A DNA stretch of 64,000 nucleotides from Variovorax flavidus (GCF_030317145.1 NZ_JASZYE010000002.1:744001-808000), one strand, 5' to 3'. Positions 1 to 8,851 are shown, counted from the first letter of the stretch. A program made the numbers and translations. The notes: generated from the sequence alone by a model not told the origin.

Positions 1-794
1 AGACGCCAGCTGACCTCGGGGTCGCCGCTCGCGAGGGCCGGGGCCAACAGCGCCCGGGCCTGCGCGCTGCGGCCTTCGGCCGAGCGAATTTCGGCCAGGT
101 GCACGCGCGCCTTGACGTACCCGGGAAGGCAGTCGATGGCCTTGGCGTACCACCGGGCCGCGCGTTCGTACTTAGGCTCCGCCACGCGTTCGCCCCATAC
201 CGTGCCGAGAAGAAAGCAGACCCAGGCCACGGCGAATGGCGAGACATCGCGGTACGCGCCCAGGGCGCGGCAATAGGCACGCTCCGCCTCGTCGAAATCA
301 CCCAGGTCGGCCAGCAATGAACCCAGCGGCACCCAGTCTTCGAGCCGGCCCGACTGCCTGACGAGGCGCAGCCTCCGTCCCAGAAGATCCTCCAGCGACT
401 CGCCGCAGGCCTGGTCGATGCTCATCTCCAGCCGTTCCGCGGCGAGCGCGGGGCAGCCTCGATCCCTGGCCCGCGAAAGGCATGCCCTCGCGTCGGCGAA
501 GCGATGGGTCGAGGCCGCGACCTGCCCATCGACGAGCGCCGAGCGCGCGGAGTCGGGGTCCATCCGCAGCAGGTGCCCTGCCAGTTGCTCCAGCCGGCCA
601 TAGGCATCGAGGTCGCCCAGGAACTGCGCATGGAGCTGCTCCTGTTCGATGACGCACTCGGCGATGCCCGGCCGCAGCGGCGCCTGCCAGAAGCGGTTCC
701 ATGACTGCGCGAGCGTGCTGCGCAGGTTGATGGCGGCGATGACGCCGTCGGTGGCCTGCACGCAGCCGGTTGCGAGATCGGGCCCGGTGATCAT
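1..794 (-). CDS. TPR-repeat protein, C-terminus cut by window edge
   Basis: An uninterrupted leftward frame runs from ATG at 794 to the window edge (264 residues seen, beginning MITGPDLATG). It was found by translating the reverse strand directly. The sequence is helical with TPR-like pairs, for example GDFDEAERAYCRALGAY and KYERAARWYAKAIDCLPGYV, each followed by a second helix, so a scaffold or protein-interaction role is likely. The start is fixed by context: its ATG overlaps by one base (TGATG) the TGA that would end the upstream DUF4331 frame, implying translational coupling. No signal peptide or enzymatic motif is visible. Function is unknown; family assignment is by repeat pattern only. 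Confidence 0.7.
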   Translation of the reverse strand, partial: MITGPDLATGCVQATDGVIAAINLRSTLAQSWNRFWQAPLRPGIAECVIEQEQLHAQFLGDLDAYGRLEQLAGHLLRMDPDSARSALVDGQVAASTHRFADARACLSRARDRGCPALAAERLEMSIDQACGESLEDLLGRRLRLVRQSGRLEDWVPLGSLLADLGDFDEAERAYCRALGAYRDVSPFAVAWVCFLLGTVWGERVAEPKYERAARWYAKAIDCLPGYVKARVHLAEIRSAEGRSAQARALLAPALASGDPEVSWR

Positions 795-988
795 CAGGGG
801 ACACCGAATCGGGGCTTCAGGCTGTCGAGTCCGGCCTTCAGCAAGGTCGAGCTGATGGTCTTCACGATGATGTCGGGCTGGCCGCCCGGCATGTACTGCA
901 CACGCCATTCGACCGAACTGCCGCTGCCCTTGGGCTTGACGTCCAGCATGCCGGTGTAGTCGGTGGCCGGAATGCCGGCGATCGACGT
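794..988 (-). pseudogene. Detached C-terminal end of the SRPBCC domain
   Basis: Sixty-four sense codons in the same frame as the DUF4331-SRPBCC gene lie beyond its TAA. They read TSIAGIPATDYTGMLDVK and so on, and end with TGA at 794-796. They complete a normal SRPBCC fold (final strands and long C-terminal helix), so the 989-991 stop is either a real nonsense mutation, a base-call error or a recoding site. The intact protein would be about 500 residues. Confidence 0.65.
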
Positions 989-2296
989 TTAGCGGTAGCT
1001 GCGTTGCGCATCGTCCATGGCGTCGAGCCGTTCGATGATCTGCTTGCCGTCGACGGTCTCGATCGTGCGCAGCTGGCCGACCCCGTTGCCGGTCAGCCGG
1101 ATGCTCGCGATCAGCGGATGCCACTGCCCGCCGAAGCCACCGATCAAGGCCCAGACCTGATCGGGCGGCGCGGCCAGATCCACGGAGAAGGCCACGTTCT
1201 GGAGTTCGGCGTTGGGAGAGGCCAGGTACGGAAAGGTCGATGTGCCGGGCTTGGTCGCCTGGGTCGAGCCGCCCTGCAGGAACTCCCGGTCGTGGTTCAC
1301 CATCCACGTGAGCAGGATGTCGATGACGTTGGCATTCACGGTCCGGCCGCCGCCGGTCTGGTGCGGGCGGCCCGCGAGGGTGCTTTTCTCGATCTCCAGG
1401 TTGCTGGTGTCCGACGTGGGCCGTGCCACGTCGATGACCATGAAGTCGTCGAGGAACATGGTGGCGTTGGCCGCCAGCGCTGCCGGTGCCCAGTCGGCCT
1501 TGCCGTCGCGCAGGTCCCAGTTCTTCAGGCTGTCGACCATGCGCTTGCGGAACAGCGGCATGAGTTCCTCGGAAATCGCGAAGGGCGTCTGCTGGTTCCA
1601 GAGGTCGCGCACATCGTCGGAGCCCTCTATCCCGTTGTTGTTCAGCCGCATGTTGGTCTGTTCGGGGCGGCCGACCCAGTCGATGCGCGGCGGCTCGTGT
1701 CCGATGAAGCCGCCCGGCTTCGGAATGGGGATCGTCTCGGCGATGACGCCGAACAGCGAACCCTTCGCCGGATCGAGCACGCGGCGCGTATCGAGCTCGA
1801 CGAGAAAGCTCAGCACGTTGTCGTGCTGCAGCAGGTTGGGAAACTTCTTCAGGTCCTTCACGATCCAGGCCAGGTAGAAGGGATCGGAGCGCAGGCCAGC
1901 GAACACGCGGTAGGTGCCGTCGGCCGATGCCGACCCCTTTTCATCGTCGACGACGAAGCGGATCGTCTGTCCGCCGGGGACCGTGCAGATGCCGCGCTGC
2001 ACGGGCCGCTGGCCTGCGGCGGCGCGCTCCAGCACATCGAAGCGGAACGAGAAGCGAAGCTCCGGATCGCCCGGCTTGAAACGGGTCTGCTCGCCCGTGC
2101 CCGCGATCGTCAGCCGGCGCGCGACGATGGCGTGGTCGATCGCATTCGAGAACATCGCCTGCGTGCCGGCGGAGGGGAACACGTTGGCCGCAAGCACGGT
2201 GCGGTTCGGATCCGACGGGCTGGTGAAGGCGAAGAGATCGGTCAGGTCGGCCGAGGGGTCGCCGATCTGCCGTGGGCCGTCGACGTGGTCGGACAT
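989..2296 (-). CDS. DUF4331 / SRPBCC fusion protein, truncated by an in-frame stop
   Basis: As read, the frame gives 435 residues from ATG at 2296. The N-terminal two-thirds matches the DUF4331 pattern (HVDGPRQIGDPSADLTDLFA near the start, followed by beta-rich segments). The C-terminal part (AFSVDLAAPPDQVWALIGGF onward) is an SRPBCC/polyketide-cyclase-like ligand-binding domain. A TAA at 989-991 stops translation inside that domain. The same frame then stays open for 64 more codons to a TGA at 794-796 that overlaps the next gene. A TAC-to-TAA change would explain this, since Tyr fits the context. The gene starts 13 bp after the di-haem cytochrome and is probably co-transcribed with it. Function is unknown; DUF4331 proteins are often found beside oxidases or cytochromes. 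Confidence 0.75.
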   Translation of the reverse strand: MSDHVDGPRQIGDPSADLTDLFAFTSPSDPNRTVLAANVFPSAGTQAMFSNAIDHAIVARRLTIAGTGEQTRFKPGDPELRFSFRFDVLERAAAGQRPVQRGICTVPGGQTIRFVVDDEKGSASADGTYRVFAGLRSDPFYLAWIVKDLKKFPNLLQHDNVLSFLVELDTRRVLDPAKGSLFGVIAETIPIPKPGGFIGHEPPRIDWVGRPEQTNMRLNNNGIEGSDDVRDLWNQQTPFAISEELMPLFRKRMVDSLKNWDLRDGKADWAPAALAANATMFLDDFMVIDVARPTSDTSNLEIEKSTLAGRPHQTGGGRTVNANVIDILLTWMVNHDREFLQGGSTQATKPGTSTFPYLASPNAELQNVAFSVDLAAPPDQVWALIGGFGGQWHPLIASIRLTGNGVGQLRTIETVDGKQIIERLDAMDDAQRSYR

Positions 2297-2309
2297 GGTT
2301 CGGGGCCGT

Positions 2310-4100
2310 TCACTTCCGCGACCACGGGCTCGTGCCCGTGACCGCATTCGGCGGTCCGCCGAAGGGCGTCGCGCGGCCCGGCTCCTCGGGGATCGACTTC
2401 AGGTACTCCACCAGTTCCCAGCGCTGCGAATCCGTCAGCAGTGGGCCGATGATGCCGTTGCCGAGCGGTCCGTTCTCGAACGAGTGGCCTGCGTTCGAGT
2501 TCCCGCGCAGCGACGTGTCGAGCAGGAAGCTGCCGCTCTTGCCGCTGGTGTCCAGCCCGACCTTGACCGGGTCGAACTCGCGCCCGACATAGAACTGCCT
2601 GGTGCGCTCCTTCGCCGGGAGCAGCATCTCGTACAGGTTGGGCACCGATCCGTTGTGCAGGAAGGGCGGCGTGGCCCAGACGCCGTCGCGCGGAGCCGCC
2701 TTGTATGCATCTTCCGTCTGGCGGGGCGGCGGCAGTTCGCGGTAGCCGTGCAGGTTGATGGTCTGCTGTTCGTCGAGCTTGATCTGCGACAGCGCCCTGT
2801 CCAGTACCAGCTTCTGTGTGATCAGGTACAGCGCGCCCGTCGGAATGATCTGCTTGTCCTTGAAGGGCTCGGGAAGGTAGGGCGCGAGGTGTCCCGTGAT
2901 GGCGTAGGGCCGCAGGTTGTCGAACTGACCCGGGTCCGTGCCCACGTACTTCTGCGGGACCACGCCGACCTCCAGGAAGCGCTTGCCGTACTTGTTCGGC
3001 GCGGTCCATGTGTAGGGCCACGCGTTGTGGCAACTCGCGCAATGGGTCGCGAACAGCGCCTTGCCGGCCGCCGCCTTCTGGCGGTCGATCCGGCCGAAGA
3101 TCTCCTCCGGCCACTTGGGCGGGGCCAGTCGCGTCAACTGGTTCTCGACCTGTTGCAGGTTGAGCAGCGCCGCATTCGAATCGAAGAGTCCTTCCTGCGG
3201 CGTCCTGGAATGCAGGTTCATCGGCAGGTAGACGCCCATGGATTCGACGAGATTGCGATTGATCGGATCCTGCTGCGATGCGCGCCACTGCGTCCACGAA
3301 CCATGGGGTGCGTTCCACAGGAAGGGCGGCTTGGTCGGCGCGAGCGGCGTCGACGTGTTCTGCGGGATGTTGGTTTCGATGGCCAGCAACCGGTTGACGA
3401 TGGCGGAGATGGCGTCGATCCGGGACGGCCCCCAGGCGGTGGGCGTCGCGAGCGTGCGCGTGCGGTAGTCGTGGATCGGAACGGCTTCGCGCTCGAAGCG
3501 CTTGCCCAGTTCGGTCCTGGCCCCGGCGCTCATCGCGCCGAGCCTCGTCGCAAGGCGGTCGAACTTCTGCTTGTCCGCCAGCGTGGCCTGCATCGCGTCG
3601 TCCAGCGCATTCACGTAGCCCATCATGTCGAAGGTGTTGGCCGCGCCGCCGTCGATGCGGATGCGCTTGCCCTGGTAGTTCAGCTGCGCGTTGTGGCAAG
3701 CGGCGCAAGTCAGGCCCACCTGCACTTCGTCCACGCCGCTGCCTCTCTTGACGATCGTCTTGCTCAGTCCGATCGGCAGCGCATCGGGATTGTTCTGCGG
3801 ATCGGCGGCCTGGGTGACCAGGCCGAAGCGGTCGCTGTTGGCATCGGAGCGGAAGAGCTCCTGGCTCCCGGCCACCTCGAGGTTGAGGAACAGGTCGTAG
3901 GACATCACGGCCGAACCTTGCGAGAACTGGTAGTACCAGGCCCGCTCGGCGGGCGTCCAGCCCTGGTCGAGAAAGACCACGGGTGAGGGACTGGCCGCGG
4001 GTTGCGCCCCGGCGCCTGGCAGCGCCAGCCCCAGGGCGAGGGCGCATGCGGGGGCAAGTGGAGCAGAGGCCTTGATGCCAGGAAGTCGCTTGCGATGCAT
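2310..4100 (-). CDS. Exported di-haem cytochrome c, RoxA / cytochrome c peroxidase-like
   Basis: This 596-residue protein has a Sec signal peptide (hydrophobic stretch ending about residue 33, PGAGAQP). Two c-type haem sites are visible: CAACH near residue 133 and CASCH in the second half. The segment after the second haem (GVWATPPFLHNGSVPNLYEM, and the WELVEYLKSIP helix at the end) is typical of the RoxA-like branch of di-haem peroxidases. RoxA itself oxidatively cleaves polyisoprene, but the substrate here cannot be read from sequence. It is periplasmic or secreted. It heads the leftward cytochrome / DUF4331-SRPBCC / TPR unit. A CCACGTACGTGG palindrome lies 90 bp upstream of its ATG, suggesting control by the FixJ-like regulator nearby. 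Confidence 0.85.
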   Translation of the reverse strand: MHRKRLPGIKASAPLAPACALALGLALPGAGAQPAASPSPVVFLDQGWTPAERAWYYQFSQGSAVMSYDLFLNLEVAGSQELFRSDANSDRFGLVTQAADPQNNPDALPIGLSKTIVKRGSGVDEVQVGLTCAACHNAQLNYQGKRIRIDGGAANTFDMMGYVNALDDAMQATLADKQKFDRLATRLGAMSAGARTELGKRFEREAVPIHDYRTRTLATPTAWGPSRIDAISAIVNRLLAIETNIPQNTSTPLAPTKPPFLWNAPHGSWTQWRASQQDPINRNLVESMGVYLPMNLHSRTPQEGLFDSNAALLNLQQVENQLTRLAPPKWPEEIFGRIDRQKAAAGKALFATHCASCHNAWPYTWTAPNKYGKRFLEVGVVPQKYVGTDPGQFDNLRPYAITGHLAPYLPEPFKDKQIIPTGALYLITQKLVLDRALSQIKLDEQQTINLHGYRELPPPRQTEDAYKAAPRDGVWATPPFLHNGSVPNLYEMLLPAKERTRQFYVGREFDPVKVGLDTSGKSGSFLLDTSLRGNSNAGHSFENGPLGNGIIGPLLTDSQRWELVEYLKSIPEEPGRATPFGGPPNAVTGTSPWSRK

Positions 4101-4189
4101 GGAGACTCTCCAGAAAACGGCCGCGCGCGTGGCCCGGTCGGCATTCTGGAACCCGCGATCTGGGCGGCCTATCCCGGCGGCTACTTAGG

Positions 4190-4201
4190 CCACGTACGTG
4201 G
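4190..4201. promoter_or_regulatory. CCACGTACGTGG palindrome, site 1
   Basis: Perfect 12-bp palindrome in the gap between the Bug receptor and the di-haem cytochrome, 90 bp upstream of the cytochrome start. It is one of five copies confined to control regions between 4 and 13.5 kb. It is a candidate operator; the binding protein is inferred, not shown. Confidence 0.6.
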
Positions 4202-4230
4202 ACGCGGGACGAGGGCGAGGCAACGGAGAT

Positions 4231-5205
4231 CTAGTCGGCGTGAAAGCCCGATGCCTTGACGATCGGCGCCCAGCGGGCGATGTCGGCGGCCATGATGGCG
4301 GAAAGCTCTTCCGGCGTGGTGCCGGTCGTATCCACTCCGAGGTCGATGAGCTTCTGTCGCGTTTCCGGCGAACGAATGGCCGCCAACAGGGCGGCCGACC
4401 ATTCATCGATGACGGAGCGGGGCGTTCTGGCTGGCGCGAAGAAGCCGACCCAGCCGCTTGCCTGCACTGTCGGATAGCCCTGCTCGACGAAAGTCGGTAC
4501 CTCCGGCAATTGGGACTCGCGCTTCGCGCCCGTTGTCGCCAAAATCCTGACTCGACCCGCGCGGTGCATGTCGATCAGATCCGCGATCGCAGAAATGCCG
4601 GCGGGAACGGTGCCGCCGATGAGGTCCACCGACATGGGGCCGAATCCCTTGTAGGCCACCTGGGTCATGTCGATGTCGATCGCCTTGGCGATGAGCACGC
4701 CCACGAAGTGAGGAAGGCTTCCTGCCGCAGGCGAACCATAGAACGCTTGCGACGGATGGGATTTCAGCCAGACGACGAATTCGGAAAACGATTGCGCAGG
4801 GTGGTTCGACGCAACCGCAAACGCAAAGCGGTAAGTGCCGATTTGCGAGATGGGGGAAAAGTCATGCATCGGGTCGTAATGCACGTCCTTGTAAGTCATG
4901 GGCGACAGCACCGGCACCGCAATGGGAAGCATCGCCACGGTGGTTCCGTCCGGTGTCGCGTTCTTGAGAGCCAGTGCGCCGACGCGCCCGCCGCCGCCCG
5001 GTCTTTCCTCCACGAACACAGGCCGCTTGAGGGGCTCGCGCAATCGTTCGGCCAGGTGCAGCGCCACGCCCCTTGCCGAGCCGCCCTCGAAGGCCAGCAG
5101 GATCCTGGCGGGGGGACCGTCCGCGGCCTGGGCCCACACACGCTGGCCCACTGTGCTCGAGACGATGGCCGCTAGCAGCCAAGGCAATGTTCGGATCAGA
5201 CGCAT
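4231..5205 (-). CDS. Bug-type periplasmic solute-binding receptor
   Basis: This 324-residue protein has a signal peptide (MRLIRTLPWLLAAIVSSTVG, cleavage after VWAQA). It has the Bug/TctC-family landmarks: VEERPGGGGRVGA near residue 65, a middle YKGFGPMSVDLIGG segment, and a C-terminal helix RWAPIVKASGF. Such receptors bind carboxylates for tripartite tricarboxylate transporters, but no TctA/TctB membrane genes lie nearby, so it is probably an orphan receptor. The start at 5205 has an AGGAG sequence 12 nt upstream; a start further upstream would run into the divergent kinase gene. It is divergent from the histidine kinase, which fits a sensory partnership, though that is speculation. Confidence 0.88.
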   Translation of the reverse strand: MRLIRTLPWLLAAIVSSTVGQRVWAQAADGPPARILLAFEGGSARGVALHLAERLREPLKRPVFVEERPGGGGRVGALALKNATPDGTTVAMLPIAVPVLSPMTYKDVHYDPMHDFSPISQIGTYRFAFAVASNHPAQSFSEFVVWLKSHPSQAFYGSPAAGSLPHFVGVLIAKAIDIDMTQVAYKGFGPMSVDLIGGTVPAGISAIADLIDMHRAGRVRILATTGAKRESQLPEVPTFVEQGYPTVQASGWVGFFAPARTPRSVIDEWSAALLAAIRSPETRQKLIDLGVDTTGTTPEELSAIMAADIARWAPIVKASGFHAD

Positions 5206-5229
5206 AGAGGCCCTTCTCCTGAAGACACC

Positions 5230-7107
5230 GTGCACGAGGACACACCGCATTATCCGTTCCGACGGACCACGACGGAGCCGATCGCTTCGGCATCGGCGCG
5301 CGCTTCGCTGCAGGAAACTATGGGCTTCGAGCGCTTGTTGTCGGACCTGTCGGCCGCGTTCATCGCCGTGCCCATTCAGGAGATCGACCAGGCGATCGAA
5401 CTGGGCCTTGCGCGAATCGTGGCGGCGCTGGGCATCGATCGTTCGACCCTGAACCGCGTCTTTCCGCTGACCGGCCGGGCGGAGGTCACCCACTCCTTCG
5501 CCGTGGAGGGGGTGGAGCCGGTGCCGAAGCGACTGGGCCCTGCGCGGGATTCGAATCCGTGGGCCCTCGCGAAGGCGACCGCCAACGAGCCGATCGTTTT
5601 TTCCTGCCTGGATGACCTTCCGCCGGAGGCGAGTATCGACAAGGAGAACTGGCGCAGCATCGGACTGAAATCCCACGTCATGATGCCCATCGTCGTCGCG
5701 GGGCAACTGCATGGGAGCCTCAACTTCGGCTGTGTCCGCAGCGAGCGCACCTGGCCGGCCGATCTCGTCGCTCGCATGCGCCTGCTGGCGGAGATTTTCG
5801 GAAGCGCCCTGGCACGCAAGCGCGCACAGGAGGAGCTTGATCTGGCGGTCGGCGTCGAGCGGCTCGCGAGCAGCATCCTCGCGTCACTCGTGCTGTCGCG
5901 GCACGGCGAAAAGAATCGGGCGATTGCGCTCGGCCTTCGGCAGATCGGCGAGTTCGTGGGCGCCGAGCGGGTGGCGCTCTGGCACACCCGCACCGGCATT
6001 CCATTCGGTGTGACCCAGGAGTGGCACGCGGACGGCTTTGCAGGGCCGGCTGCGGAGGGCAAGACGGTCGAACTGCCGTGGATCTACGCGTTGCTCGGCA
6101 GCGGCAGCGTCGTACGCATCTCTCACCTGGCGGACCTTCCGCCAGAGGCCCGGGCCGATGCGGACACACTGCGCCGGATCGGCGTGCGCTCGCTGCTCGC
6201 CGTGCCCATCGCAGTGGAAGGCAGCAGCGCTGGCGCGCTCACCCTGGCGAGCATCGAGCGGGAGCACGAATGGCCCGACGTCCTCACGCCGGGCGTGAGC
6301 CTGCTGGCCGAAGTGTTTGCCAATCTGCATGCCCGCGAGGCCGCGGAGCGTCGCAAGCTGGCGGCCGAGGTCGAGGCCGCGCATTGGCGGGAGCGGCTGG
6401 CCCACCTCGTGCGCGTTCACACGGCCGGCGAAATGTCCGCGGCGCTGGCGCACGAGATCACCCAGCCGCTCGGCGCGATCGAGAACTACGCGCTGGCCGC
6501 ACGTCGGCGTGCCGCCGAGGCGGTGCCCGACATGGGTCATCTGCTCGACCTGATCGACAAGGTCATCGGACAGGCCACGCGGGCGGGCGATGTGGTGACA
6601 CGCATGCGCGGCATGGTCCAGCGGCATGAACTGGAGCCCAAGCTGATCGACCTCGAACGGGCGGTGAACGAGTGCGTGGGCATGGTGAAGATGGACTGCG
6701 AGCTGCGCGAAATGCACATCGGACTGGCATCCGAGGATTCGCCAGTGGCGGTGGTGGTCGACGAGATCCATTTGCAGCAGGTCATCCTGAACCTGCTGCG
6801 AAATGCCATGGAGGCCATCGAGGGCGCCCCGCCCGGTGGCGCGCGGGAGATCATCGTCGCCCTCCGCCTGAACGGGCGCGAAGAGGTTCTGGTGGAAGTC
6901 GCCGACCGCGGCGCCGGCATCGCCGAAGGCGACCTCGAACGGATCTTCGAATCGTTCTATTCGACCAAGTCCAATGGCCTGGGCGTCGGTCTCGCGATCT
7001 GCCGCAAGCTGATCGAGGCGCACGGAGGCAAGCTCTGGGCCTCGCATCGCGACGGAGGTGGCGCCATATTCAGTTTCACACTCCCCATGGCTACTTCGGT
7101 AGACTGA
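5230..7107 (+). CDS. Cytoplasmic histidine kinase with two GAF domains
   Basis: This 625-residue protein has no membrane segment. Two GAF domains (about residues 33-200 and 210-375) precede a HisKA domain with the phospho-acceptor His at about residue 408 in AHEITQPLG. The N-box is QQVILNLLRNAMEAI and the ATP-lid/G-boxes are DRGAGI, FESFYSTK and GLGVGLAI. It is a soluble sensor of small ligands or redox state that phosphorylates the FixJ-like regulator encoded 4 bp downstream. The start given is GTG 5230. ATG at 5320, preceded by CAGGAA, is an equally plausible start, keeps both GAF domains and leaves more room for the divergent promoter. Confidence 0.9.
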   Translation: MHEDTPHYPFRRTTTEPIASASARASLQETMGFERLLSDLSAAFIAVPIQEIDQAIELGLARIVAALGIDRSTLNRVFPLTGRAEVTHSFAVEGVEPVPKRLGPARDSNPWALAKATANEPIVFSCLDDLPPEASIDKENWRSIGLKSHVMMPIVVAGQLHGSLNFGCVRSERTWPADLVARMRLLAEIFGSALARKRAQEELDLAVGVERLASSILASLVLSRHGEKNRAIALGLRQIGEFVGAERVALWHTRTGIPFGVTQEWHADGFAGPAAEGKTVELPWIYALLGSGSVVRISHLADLPPEARADADTLRRIGVRSLLAVPIAVEGSSAGALTLASIEREHEWPDVLTPGVSLLAEVFANLHAREAAERRKLAAEVEAAHWRERLAHLVRVHTAGEMSAALAHEITQPLGAIENYALAARRRAAEAVPDMGHLLDLIDKVIGQATRAGDVVTRMRGMVQRHELEPKLIDLERAVNECVGMVKMDCELREMHIGLASEDSPVAVVVDEIHLQQVILNLLRNAMEAIEGAPPGGAREIIVALRLNGREEVLVEVADRGAGIAEGDLERIFESFYSTKSNGLGVGLAICRKLIEAHGGKLWASHRDGGGAIFSFTLPMATSVD

Positions 7108-7111
7108 CCCA

Positions 7112-7726
7112 ATGGCTGAGGCGACCGTATTCATCATCGATGACGACGAGGCCTACCGCGATTCGGTGCGGGAACTGGTGAGCTCCGTGGGGCTCGCGAC
7201 CGAGGCGTACAGCTCGGCGCTCGACTTCCTGGCAGCCTTCGACGCGACGCGCCCCGGCTGCCTGGTGCTGGACGTGCGCATGGCGCGGATGAGCGGCCTG
7301 GCGCTCCAGGAGCGCCTTGTCGCGATGGGCGCAAGTATTCCCATCGTCTTCATCAGCGGTCACGGCGACATCGCCATGGCGGTCAAGGCCGTCAAGGAAG
7401 GGGCGGTCGACTTCGTCCAGAAGCCCTACCGGGAGCAGCAACTGCTGGACGCCATCGACGAGGCCTTGCGCCGTGACGCGAACATGCGCGACCCGCCGAG
7501 CGCCGAGCGGAGCAGGCTCCTCGACAAGCAGATCGCAGCGCTGACGCAGCGCGAGCGCGAGGTGATGGAACTGGCGCTCAAGGGCTTGCCGAGCAAGGTC
7601 ATTGCCAAGGACCTGGACATCAGCTACCGAACCGTCGAGCAGCACCGCAGCCGGTTGCTGGAGAAGCTGGGCGTGAGTTCGATCACCGAGTTGATGCGGC
7701 TCCACTCCGGACGGTCAGGCGACTAG
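7112..7726 (+). CDS. FixJ/LuxR-type response regulator
   Basis: This 204-residue protein has a complete receiver domain: acidic pocket D10-D12, phospho-acceptor D54 in LVLDVRMARMSG, switch S82 and invariant K104 in FVQKPY. A NarL/FixJ helix-turn-helix follows (LTQREREVMELALKG through SYRTVEQHRSRLLEKLGV, about residues 144-190). It lies 4 bp after the two-GAF kinase and is its evident partner. It is the only full DNA-binding regulator in the first 14 kb, so it is the best candidate for binding the five CCACGTACGTGG sites; the first pair lies immediately downstream of it. Confidence 0.93.
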   Translation: MAEATVFIIDDDEAYRDSVRELVSSVGLATEAYSSALDFLAAFDATRPGCLVLDVRMARMSGLALQERLVAMGASIPIVFISGHGDIAMAVKAVKEGAVDFVQKPYREQQLLDAIDEALRRDANMRDPPSAERSRLLDKQIAALTQREREVMELALKGLPSKVIAKDLDISYRTVEQHRSRLLEKLGVSSITELMRLHSGRSGD

Positions 7727-7747
7727 GGGGCGCCTCCCGCCGCTTCG

Positions 7748-7759
7748 CCACGTACGTGG
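7748..7759. promoter_or_regulatory. CCACGTACGTGG palindrome, site 2
   Basis: Perfect palindrome 253 bp upstream of the small exported protein gene that heads the six-gene envelope operon. It is spaced 94 bp from site 3, close to nine helical turns. Confidence 0.6.
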
Positions 7760-7841
7760 AATGCGCGTGTCTCCGGACAGGCCTTCGCCGGTCCTGTGCG
7801 GACGCCCGGCCGTTGCGCAAAGCCTCCCGGCAGCGCTACAA

Positions 7842-7853
7842 CCACGTACGTGG
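7842..7853. promoter_or_regulatory. CCACGTACGTGG palindrome, site 3, with adjacent half-site
   Basis: Perfect palindrome 159 bp upstream of the small exported protein gene. A further half-site GTACGTGG follows at 7855-7862. No other structure is seen in the 7727-8011 gap. Confidence 0.6.
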
Positions 7854-8011
7854 GGTACGTGGCCGCCCGTCTGGTTTCGCCACACCGCCGCTTCAACAAT
7901 GCATGCGCCACGCCGTCGTGCATGCAGAGGACCGGCGCAAGGCAAGGTCTCGACGCCTGGGAAACGACTTCATGGCAGAGAGACTTCGATCCATCTACCG
8001 AGGGAAACGCA

Positions 8012-8335
8012 ATGAGCAAACTTCTCGCAGCCATGATCGCCGGCCTGTTCGCCGCTGGCGCCTACGCGCAGAACCCGCCGGGTACGACGTCGCAGGAACA
8101 GGTCATCACCAACACCAAGCCGCAGCAGCGCGCGCAGGACAGGGCTGACGCCAGGCCGCAAGGCGAGGTGAAGAAGCCGACGGGTGACACGGCAGCGTCG
8201 GCCCAGAGCGACGCCATCGGCACCGGCAAGGCCGCCACCGCCGGCCAGGCACGCGTCGAGACACGGGATGAGCGCCATCCCAACAGGAAGCAATCGAAGC
8301 AGGGCGGCACGCCCGACATGCCCGGGGCCAAGTAA
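8012..8335 (+). CDS. Small exported hydrophilic protein
   Basis: This 107-residue protein has a clear signal peptide (MSKLLAAMIAGLFAAGAYAQ) and a mature part rich in Gln, Lys, Asp and Gly with little hydrophobic content, likely disordered in the periplasm. The ATG at 8012 is preceded by AGGGAA; the frame upstream is open but has no protein-like character. It is the first gene of a rightward run of six envelope-protein genes (8012-12007) behind palindromes 2 and 3. I do not recognise a family and assign no function. Confidence 0.72.
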   Translation: MSKLLAAMIAGLFAAGAYAQNPPGTTSQEQVITNTKPQQRAQDRADARPQGEVKKPTGDTAASAQSDAIGTGKAATAGQARVETRDERHPNRKQSKQGGTPDMPGAK

Positions 8336-8396
8336 GCCCGGATGAAGGGCGGCGCGCGGCACTGATTCCATGGCTCCAGCAACTCGGGACATCACC

Positions 8397-8810
8397 ATGA
8401 AGCATCTGCCTGATCTGTTGAAGAAAGTCGCCGTTGTCGCGTTGCTCGCATCGGCTGCGGGCTGTGCCAGCACCGATGCGCTCAACAACGACAACCTGGC
8501 CATCGCCGCCGGCTTCAAGGTCATCACGCCCAAGAAGGCGGACCAGCAGGCGATCCTCGCAAAGCTGCCCAAGGACAAGGTCACCCGTGTGAACTACCAG
8601 GGTTCTACCTACTACGTCCTGCCCGACTCACTGAACAACCTGGCCTACGTGGGCGGCTCGCCCCAATACCAGGAGTACCAGCGGCTGCGCGTTGCCAAGC
8701 AATTGAGCAACAACAACCTCGAGGCGGCACAGATGAACGAGATGGATTCCATGGACTGGGGCGGCTGGGGCGGGTGGGGCGGTCCCGCGTTCGTCGGGTT
8801 CCGTCGATAG
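8397..8810 (+). CDS. Small lipoprotein with Gly/Trp-rich tail
   Basis: This 137-residue protein has a lipoprotein signal (VVALLASAAGC, lipidated Cys about residue 23). The mature region has a compact segment with NYQGSTYYVLP, an SPQYQEYQRLRVAKQ helix and a Gly/Trp-rich end (DWGGWGGWGG). It is probably anchored to a membrane facing the periplasm. It lies 61 bp after the small exported protein and 41 bp before the DUF2092 gene. Family not recognised. Confidence 0.75.
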   Translation: MKHLPDLLKKVAVVALLASAAGCASTDALNNDNLAIAAGFKVITPKKADQQAILAKLPKDKVTRVNYQGSTYYVLPDSLNNLAYVGGSPQYQEYQRLRVAKQLSNNNLEAAQMNEMDSMDWGGWGGWGGPAFVGFRR

Positions 8811-8851
8811 CCGCCAGGACAAGACGAAGAAGCGCGACCCAGGAGGTATCC

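Noticed and set aside
298..804. 168-codon leftward frame near the window start
   Set aside because: Arg/His/Ala-rich shadow; a different leftward frame encodes a coherent TPR protein from 794 and is coupled to the upstream gene.
2941..2955. CCCACGTACTT inside the cytochrome gene as a sixth regulatory site
   Set aside because: Only a half-match to CCACGTACGTGG and within coding sequence.
7727..8011. Extra coding region extending the small exported protein upstream
   Set aside because: The open frame upstream of 8012 covers the palindromes, has no signal-peptide logic and lacks a ribosome-binding site; the stretch is treated as regulatory.
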